Source: Actinomycetes bacterium
GTDB taxonomy: Bacteria > Actinomycetota > Acidimicrobiia > Spongiisociales > UBA5794
Assembly (NCBI GenBank): GCA_023336855.1
Contig: JAMBLK010000205.1
Span: 1-8,856, forward strand
Direction of reading: 5' to 3'
Length of the DNA stretch: 8,856 nt
Each line of letters starts with the position of its first letter. Within the stretch, counting starts at the first letter, position 1. The position numbers and the translations under genes are program-made. The notes below the pieces were generated by a model, which made no database searches, had not been told where the DNA came from, and saw only the letters and a list, made by a program, of their open reading frames with translations. This document shows positions 4,892 to 8,856 of the stretch, piece by piece.

Positions 4892-6562
4892 TCAGGGAGT
4901 GAATCCGGGCGATGTCAGTTGAATCTGGGTGATCTGCTCGTAGAGCTGCGGGCCGTAAGAGAGCAGGATGAGGACGACGGCGGCAATCAGCCAGGGGCGC
5001 CAGCGATCCAACCATTCGGGGGTCATCTGCGGATCCCGAATCGACTCCGCGATCGGAACCTCGACGAGCTGGTCTTCCGGCAGACGCTTGCGCTGCAGCG
5101 CGGTCACCGCAACGACCACGATGAAGATCATCAACCCGATCCACATGATCGTGCCGCCGAAACCGATGCGCCACAGATGACCTGCCCACTCGCCCGGTAC
5201 GTACGGAGCGGTACCGAGCGGCGTGCGGCGCGGTGCGCCGAGCAGGCCGATCACGTGCATGGCGTTCGAGAAGATCACCATGCCGCCGAAGTAGATCCAT
5301 GCGGCTGCTGCGGCGAGCTTCGGCCTCCACAGCGGCTTCCCCGTGAGGTAGGGGACGAGCCAGAAGCTGATGCCGACGAACGACATCGTCGCCGCCGACG
5401 CCACCGTCAGATGGAAGTGGCCGGGGACCCACGACGTGTTGTGGAGCGCCAGGTTCACATTGTACGAGGCGTTGATGATGCCCCCGATACCGCCGAAGAC
5501 GAAGAGGAGCCCTGCGAGGAGTTGCCACACCACGGACGGGTTGCTCCACGGCAGTGCTCGGATCCATCCGAAGAGACCCTTCCCGCCCCTCTTGCGGCCA
5601 CCGTACTCCAGCGATGCCACGACCGTGAAGAGCGTCAGCAGCGACGGGAACGACACGCCGAGCGTCAGAAGAGCATGGATGAACTTCCAGCCCGCCGGCA
5701 CGCCCGGATCGGCGAACTGATGGTGGAAACCCAGCGGTGTCGACAGGATGAGGAAGAGCCAGAAGACGAGACGCGCCAGCGAATCGCTGAACATCTTGCC
5801 CCCGACCTGCTTGGGCAGCATCGCGTACCACGAGAGGTATGCGGGCAGCACCCAGAAGTACACGAGGGGATGCCCGGTGAACCAGAAGAGCGTCCGGGAG
5901 AGCTGGGGGTCCGTGCCCGACGTCCAGCCGAACACCGAGGGCAGGATGATGGCGAGGATCTCGGAGGCGATTCCGATCGTGGCGATCTGCCACATGACCA
6001 TCGTGATGACCGCCGCCAATGCGACGAACGGCGAGCGAGTCCCCGGATTCTCCTTCCTCCACGCGTAGAACGTGAAGTACATGCCGTAGCCTTCGATCCA
6101 GCTGCCGACGACGACGAGCACCAGCCCGATGTAGAAGAGAGCGCTCGCCTCCATCGGTGGGTAGAACGTGTAGAGCACGGTCGCCTGGTTGCCCAGGATC
6201 GGGATCGCGGCTGTGAAGAGCCCGACGACCATCATCCAGAACCCGATGCGGTTGAGCCACGGATACCTCAGGGGCCGCTCCAGCCCCTTGATCACGACGA
6301 GGGTCAGGAATCCGGTGATGAAGAACGTCGTCCAGATCAAGGCGTTGAGTACACCGTGGAGCGTCAGGCCCTGGTAGTACGAGCTCGCGAGGAAGCTCAT
6401 CTTCGGATACAGATCGAGTCCGGCGTGTTCGAGCGCCTGCATCGGCCCGTACTGGATGCCGATCGACAGCGCTGCGACGGCGAAGATGACGTGGATGCCG
6501 ACGAAGCGCTTCTCGCTCCTGGTGAGCTCGCGGGTTGGCTGTGTAACTCGGTCTTCGATCAT
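4892..6562 (-). CDS. cbaA: ba3-type (B-family) cytochrome c oxidase subunit I
   Basis: The catalytic subunit (556 residues) reduces O2 to water at a haem-CuB centre in the membrane and pumps protons. It is recognisably B-family: GHPLVYFWVLPAY lacks the Glu of A-type oxidases, and STPLGFHHQFADPG and VPGHFHL match Thermus ba3. Visible ligands are His69 and His384 (low-spin haem), His382 (active-site haem), and His231, His280 and His281 (CuB), with Tyr235 as the His-crosslinked tyrosine. K-channel residues Tyr242, Ser307, Thr310 and Thr313 are present. Length is close to the 562 residues of the Thermus enzyme, and a C-terminal helix (about 523-540) is retained. I start it at the ATG at 6562, which has GGAGG 5 nt upstream, rather than at the TTG at 6628 inside cbaB. 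It begins 14 bp after the cbaB stop. B-family enzymes usually have high oxygen affinity. Confidence 0.96.
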   Translation of the reverse strand: MIEDRVTQPTRELTRSEKRFVGIHVIFAVAALSIGIQYGPMQALEHAGLDLYPKMSFLASSYYQGLTLHGVLNALIWTTFFITGFLTLVVIKGLERPLRYPWLNRIGFWMMVVGLFTAAIPILGNQATVLYTFYPPMEASALFYIGLVLVVVGSWIEGYGMYFTFYAWRKENPGTRSPFVALAAVITMVMWQIATIGIASEILAIILPSVFGWTSGTDPQLSRTLFWFTGHPLVYFWVLPAYLSWYAMLPKQVGGKMFSDSLARLVFWLFLILSTPLGFHHQFADPGVPAGWKFIHALLTLGVSFPSLLTLFTVVASLEYGGRKRGGKGLFGWIRALPWSNPSVVWQLLAGLLFVFGGIGGIINASYNVNLALHNTSWVPGHFHLTVASAATMSFVGISFWLVPYLTGKPLWRPKLAAAAAWIYFGGMVIFSNAMHVIGLLGAPRRTPLGTAPYVPGEWAGHLWRIGFGGTIMWIGLMIFIVVVAVTALQRKRLPEDQLVEVPIAESIRDPQMTPEWLDRWRPWLIAAVVLILLSYGPQLYEQITQIQLTSPGFTP

Positions 6563-6567
6563 TTCGT

Positions 6568-6572
6568 CCTCC
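6568..6572 (-). promoter_or_regulatory. Shine-Dalgarno that fixes the cbaA start
   Basis: GGAGG on the minus strand sits 5 nt before the ATG at 6562, just after the cbaB stop codon. It decides for this ATG against the longer frame starting with TTG at 6628, whose first 22 residues are Arg/His-rich and unlike the family. Confidence 0.75.
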
Positions 6573-6576
6573 CCGC

Positions 6577-7074
6577 CTACGACTCGACCGTGACGGTGCC
6601 GAACATGGCGGCATGACCGAGTCCGCAATACTCATGACAGATGTAGTTGTATTCCCCCGGTTCGTCGAACGTCGCCGAGAGCTTCGAGACCTGGCCGGGA
6701 ATCACCATCATGTTGACGTTGGTGCCTTCGAGGGCGAACCCGTGCTGCACGTCTGAGGAGGTGGCCCAGAAGGTGACTTTGGCGCCCTTCGGGACCGTGA
6801 TCTCCCTGGGGTTGAAACTGAACCTGCTTGCCACGATGTAGACCTCGTACTCCTCGCCGGGAACGATCTCGCGAAGCCCTGGCTCGGACCACGGCAATTC
6901 GGCATCGAGGGTGTTCGGGTTGACCCGGCCTTCATCGGTCGGCACCTGGATACCCAGGGCCAGCCCGGCGACGACGATCATGATGATGAAGAAGATGAGG
7001 AATCCGATCGAGATTCGAATCCAGGTCCGCTCGTACGGGTCGATGTGGATGTTCTGCTCGGGGGCGTCACTCAC
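6577..7074 (-). CDS. cbaB: ba3-type cytochrome c oxidase subunit II (CuA)
   Basis: The 165-residue subunit takes electrons from a c-type cytochrome into the binuclear CuA centre on the outer face. It has a single membrane helix (about 21-42), as in ba3 enzymes, against two in A-type subunit II. The CuA ligands are all present: His111, Cys146, Glu148 (backbone), Cys150, His154 and Met157, within CHEYCGLGHAAM. Glu15, in PYERTW before the helix, sits where Thermus ba3 has its K-channel entry glutamate. The start is the GTG at 7074: it overlaps the cbaD stop as GTGA, has AAGGGAG 7 nt upstream, and gives a length near that of Thermus subunit II. The longer frame upstream of it is shadow of cbaD. 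The SCO and PCuAC proteins in this window are the likely assemblers of this copper site. Confidence 0.95.
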   Translation of the reverse strand: MSDAPEQNIHIDPYERTWIRISIGFLIFFIIMIVVAGLALGIQVPTDEGRVNPNTLDAELPWSEPGLREIVPGEEYEVYIVASRFSFNPREITVPKGAKVTFWATSSDVQHGFALEGTNVNMMVIPGQVSKLSATFDEPGEYNYICHEYCGLGHAAMFGTVTVES

Positions 7075-7217
7075 GTGTTGACTCCCTTGCTCAACAGAAT
7101 GAGATACACCGACATCCACAGAACGAACAGGAGGACCCCGAACATCAGTACGAGAGCCCATGTTCCTCTAGGTCTGAAGGTCGCATCGAAGTCATCGGTG
7201 TTGCGCTCGACGGACAT
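7071..7217 (-). CDS. cbaD: ba3-type cytochrome c oxidase subunit IIa (single-helix peptide)
   Basis: This 48-residue protein has one membrane helix (about residues 20-42) after a short charged N-terminus. The segment RPRGTWALVLMFG, then a VLW turn and SVYLILLSKG, closely parallels the 34-residue Thermus ba3 subunit IIa (KPKGALAVILVL...FWLGVYAVFFARG), including the basic-P-basic-G start, the W-x-x-VY motif and the basic-Gly end. That subunit fills the place of one helix that A-type subunit II has and ba3 subunit II lacks. The ATG at 7217 has GGGGAGG three bases upstream. The much longer open frame continuing to 7565 overlaps the Nnr gene and is not credible. The gene is first in the oxidase operon and overlaps cbaB by 4 bp. 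Small genes like this are easily missed; I am confident because of both sequence and position. Confidence 0.9.
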   Translation of the reverse strand: MSVERNTDDFDATFRPRGTWALVLMFGVLLFVLWMSVYLILLSKGVNT

Positions 7218-7422
7218 GGTCCTCCCCAATTCCTCTTCAGCGATGATGCGATTTGTGATGCCCATGTGCGTCACGTCGATGACGTCTCCGCACCCCGGAT
7301 GAGCGGGAGCATAGCGAGGTTGAGAACACGCGCCGAATTGACCAGGGGAGAAAGACCCTATTTCCGGTGCGATTCCTCTCGTCGGTGAGAACAACCCCTC
7401 GTGGTGATGGGCATTCCCGCGT
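7218..7422 (-). promoter_or_regulatory. Leader and presumed promoter region of the cbaDBA operon
   Basis: This 205-bp gap lies between the end of nnr and cbaD, both on the minus strand, and should hold the oxidase-operon promoter. GGGGAGG at 7221-7227 is the cbaD ribosome-binding site. A candidate -10 on the minus strand is TATGCT (7310-7315), but the sequence about 18 bp upstream of it (TTCGGC) is a poor -35, so the promoter is not firmly located. I see no intrinsic terminator with a U-tract after nnr, so read-through is possible. Confidence 0.4.
7269..7284. promoter_or_regulatory. Inverted repeat CGTCA-N6-TGACG, possible operator
   Basis: CGTCA (7269-7273) and TGACG (7280-7284) are perfect inverted repeats with a 6-bp spacer, 52-67 bp upstream of the cbaD ATG. 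The spacing resembles that of CRP/FNR-family sites, but the half-sites do not match TGTGA or TTGAT, so no regulator is named. In GC-rich DNA five-base arms can arise by chance. Confidence 0.22.
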
Positions 7423-8841
7423 TCACGATCCCTGCCGACGACCGATCTCCGAAGCGAGTGCCGACGCGGTGACGGTCCCCGACCCGGCCAGCCGGGCTCC
7501 CGCCGACCCGTGGTGGAAGGCAGCCGATCGTGCCGCCACAGCACCCGGGAGCCCTCCTGCCACATAGGCGGCCACCATCCCGGTCAGCACGTCACCGGTA
7601 CCGATCGTTGCCAATTCGGGACCCCCCGAGGTGACGACCCACATCTCGTCACTCGCGGCAACGTACGTTGGGTTCCCCTTGAGAAGGACGACGGCGCCGC
7701 TCTCGCGGGCCAGGTTCCCGGCCGCGCCGTATGTGGCGGCTCTCCCGGTGAGCCTGGTGAACTCCCCGGCGTGCGGAGTGATGATCAGTTCGGATCCGCT
7801 CTCGAGACCGTCCGGGCCCTCAAGGGCGTTCAGCCCATCCGCATCCAGGACGATCGGGCCGTCCCAGCGCTCGAGAAGCGCTTCGACGAAGCCCCGACCG
7901 ACCCGGCCGAGGCCCGGGCCGAGGGCAAGCACGTCGTAGCGTTCGGCTGCGGCGAGGACGGAGTCGACGTCGTCGCGGGTGAATCGCTCGCCGTCCCCCA
8001 CCCCACGGCTCATCACGCCTGCGTCCATGGAGGCGTAGATCGGTTGGAGAGCGCCGGGGCAGATGACCGTCGCTGCGCCTGCGCCGGCGGCGAGCGCGGA
8101 GCGCGCTGCGAGCATCGCCGCACCCGTGATTCCCGGCGATCCCCCGACGACGGCGACCGAGCCGACGGACCACTTGTGCGCATGCCTGGTGCGCACCGGC
8201 TGCGGAGCGTCGACGTCTTCGCAGAGCATCAGCTCGGGGCGAGGATCGCCCAGCCCGATGTCGACGATGAACAACTCGCCCACCCGTTCGGGTCCATCGC
8301 CGAGCACGTGGCCGGTCTTCGCGGCCTGGAAGGTGACGGTGGCGTCGGCGTAGAACGCCGCGTTCTGAACGGTTCCGGTGGCTGCATCGAGACCGGAGGG
8401 AACGTCGACGGCGAGGACCGGCACATCGATCCGGGTCCACGGGACGACCGCCTCGGGCAACGCGCCGCTGAATCCGACACCGAACACCGCATCGATGATC
8501 AGATCGGCCGGCACCGGATCTTCGAGCGGGCCGACGCGGGCCCCGGCTCGCACGGCTGCGACGGCCGCAGCCCGTGCGGGACCACCGTCACCTCGTGGAC
8601 ATCCGAGCGAGCGAATCGTTACCTGGATGCCCCTTCGAGCGAGGTGCTTGGCCGCTACGTACCCGTCTCCACCATTGTTCCCCTTCCCGGCGAGGATCAG
8701 GACTCGATCTCCGTACCCGATCCCCATCTCGACGGCCGTCAGCGCCACGCCGAGGCCGGCCCGCTCCATGAGCATCGCGGCTGGGACGTCCGAAGCCATG
8801 TCGAGACGGTTCGATTCGGCGGGGGTGATGAGCGGTTCCAT
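7423..8841 (-). CDS. nnr: Bifunctional NAD(P)H-hydrate epimerase / ADP-dependent dehydratase
   Basis: This 472-residue enzyme repairs damaged NADH and NADPH. The N-terminal YjeF_N part (about 1-215) interconverts R and S hydrates: it shows the GNNGGDG loop (54-60), DAVFGVGFSG with Asp117, and VDVPSGLDAATG (145-156). The C-terminal ribokinase-like part (about 222-470) dehydrates the S form using ADP: HKWSVGSVAVVGG, LGPGLGR (307-313), DADGLNAL (333-340), TPHAGE (355-360), LLKGN (386-390) and the catalytic GTGD (414-417). Length and domain order are normal for the fused bacterial protein. The ATG at 8841 begins the family's usual opening (LITPAESNRLD, then LMERAG), so it is the right start even though no Shine-Dalgarno is seen in the 15 bases left in the window. 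The gene is housekeeping and not functionally tied to the respiratory operon that follows it. Confidence 0.96.
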   Translation of the reverse strand: MEPLITPAESNRLDMASDVPAAMLMERAGLGVALTAVEMGIGYGDRVLILAGKGNNGGDGYVAAKHLARRGIQVTIRSLGCPRGDGGPARAAAVAAVRAGARVGPLEDPVPADLIIDAVFGVGFSGALPEAVVPWTRIDVPVLAVDVPSGLDAATGTVQNAAFYADATVTFQAAKTGHVLGDGPERVGELFIVDIGLGDPRPELMLCEDVDAPQPVRTRHAHKWSVGSVAVVGGSPGITGAAMLAARSALAAGAGAATVICPGALQPIYASMDAGVMSRGVGDGERFTRDDVDSVLAAAERYDVLALGPGLGRVGRGFVEALLERWDGPIVLDADGLNALEGPDGLESGSELIITPHAGEFTRLTGRAATYGAAGNLARESGAVVLLKGNPTYVAASDEMWVVTSGGPELATIGTGDVLTGMVAAYVAGGLPGAVAARSAAFHHGSAGARLAGSGTVTASALASEIGRRQGS

Positions 8842-8856
8842 GTTTTGAAGAGTAGA

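Noticed and set aside
4892..6562. Assignment of subunit I to A-type (aa3) oxidase
   Set aside because: The A-type GHPEVY glutamate is absent, the sequence follows ba3 in the STPLGFHHQFADPG and VPGHFHL blocks, subunit II has one helix, and subunit IIa is present.
4712..6616. A 634-codon + strand open frame opposite cbaA and the fusion gene
   Set aside because: Its product is an Arg/Glu/Asp/His-rich, low-complexity chain with no fold signature, as expected opposite a GC-rich membrane-protein gene. The minus strand there encodes cbaA with every oxidase ligand in place.
4863..6635. A 590-codon minus strand open frame in a different frame from cbaA
   Set aside because: It is Arg/Pro/Ala-rich, without motifs, and overlaps cbaA throughout. 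GC-rich codon usage leaves few stops in the alternative frame.
7218..7565. Long upstream extension of the cbaD frame
   Set aside because: It is Arg/Gly-rich and runs back into the end of nnr. The strong GGGGAGG before the ATG at 7217 and the match to subunit IIa define the short gene.
7823..8440. Alternative minus strand frame inside nnr as a separate gene
   Set aside because: Arg-rich shadow translation. The nnr frame carries all epimerase and dehydratase motifs over the same interval.

Overview
The window reads as a piece of a high-GC, aerobic, Gram-positive-type chromosome. GTG starts are frequent, genes are packed with 4-bp overlaps, and lipoprotein signal peptides are present. My best guess is a member of the Actinomycetota, perhaps an Acidimicrobiia-like lineage. 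Chloroflexota cannot be excluded, because comparable respiratory gene sets occur there and no phylogenetic marker lies in the window. Almost everything here serves the end of an aerobic electron-transport chain.

Left edge (1-268): the C-terminal tail of a c-type cytochrome on the + strand, then a heptanucleotide tandem-repeat array that begins inside the stop codon of that gene and fills the gap to the next, convergent gene. Minus-strand copper-assembly cluster (2008 down to 269): an atypical SCO/thioredoxin-fold protein, a canonical SCO1/SenC protein joined to it by an ATGA overlap, and a PCuAC-type copper chaperone lipoprotein. All three would handle copper or thiols for the CuA centre of a terminal oxidase. 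Divergent from this cluster is a lone + strand gene for a small beta-rich putative lipoprotein (2082-2519) of unknown function.

Minus-strand respiratory operon (7217 down to 2551): a 48-residue subunit IIa (cbaD), the CuA subunit II (cbaB) and the catalytic subunit I (cbaA) of a B-family, ba3-type haem-copper oxidase. Twenty-five bases after cbaA comes a 771-residue multidomain protein. It joins a di-haem cytochrome b membrane domain, a 2x[4Fe-4S] ferredoxin, a FlpD/MvhD-like domain, a further membrane helix, a beta-rich periplasmic domain and a C-terminal haem-c domain. No Rieske protein, ordinary bc1 genes or oxidase subunit III are seen. The simplest reading is that the fused protein hands electrons from quinol, or from a cytoplasmic iron-sulfur donor, toward the ba3 oxidase. 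This fusion is the most interesting object in the window.

Right edge (8841 down to 7423): a complete bifunctional NAD(P)H-hydrate repair enzyme (Nnr), a housekeeping gene. A 205-bp gap (7218-7422) separates it from cbaD and presumably holds the oxidase-operon promoter. No rRNA, tRNA, CRISPR array, transposase or phage gene was recognised.
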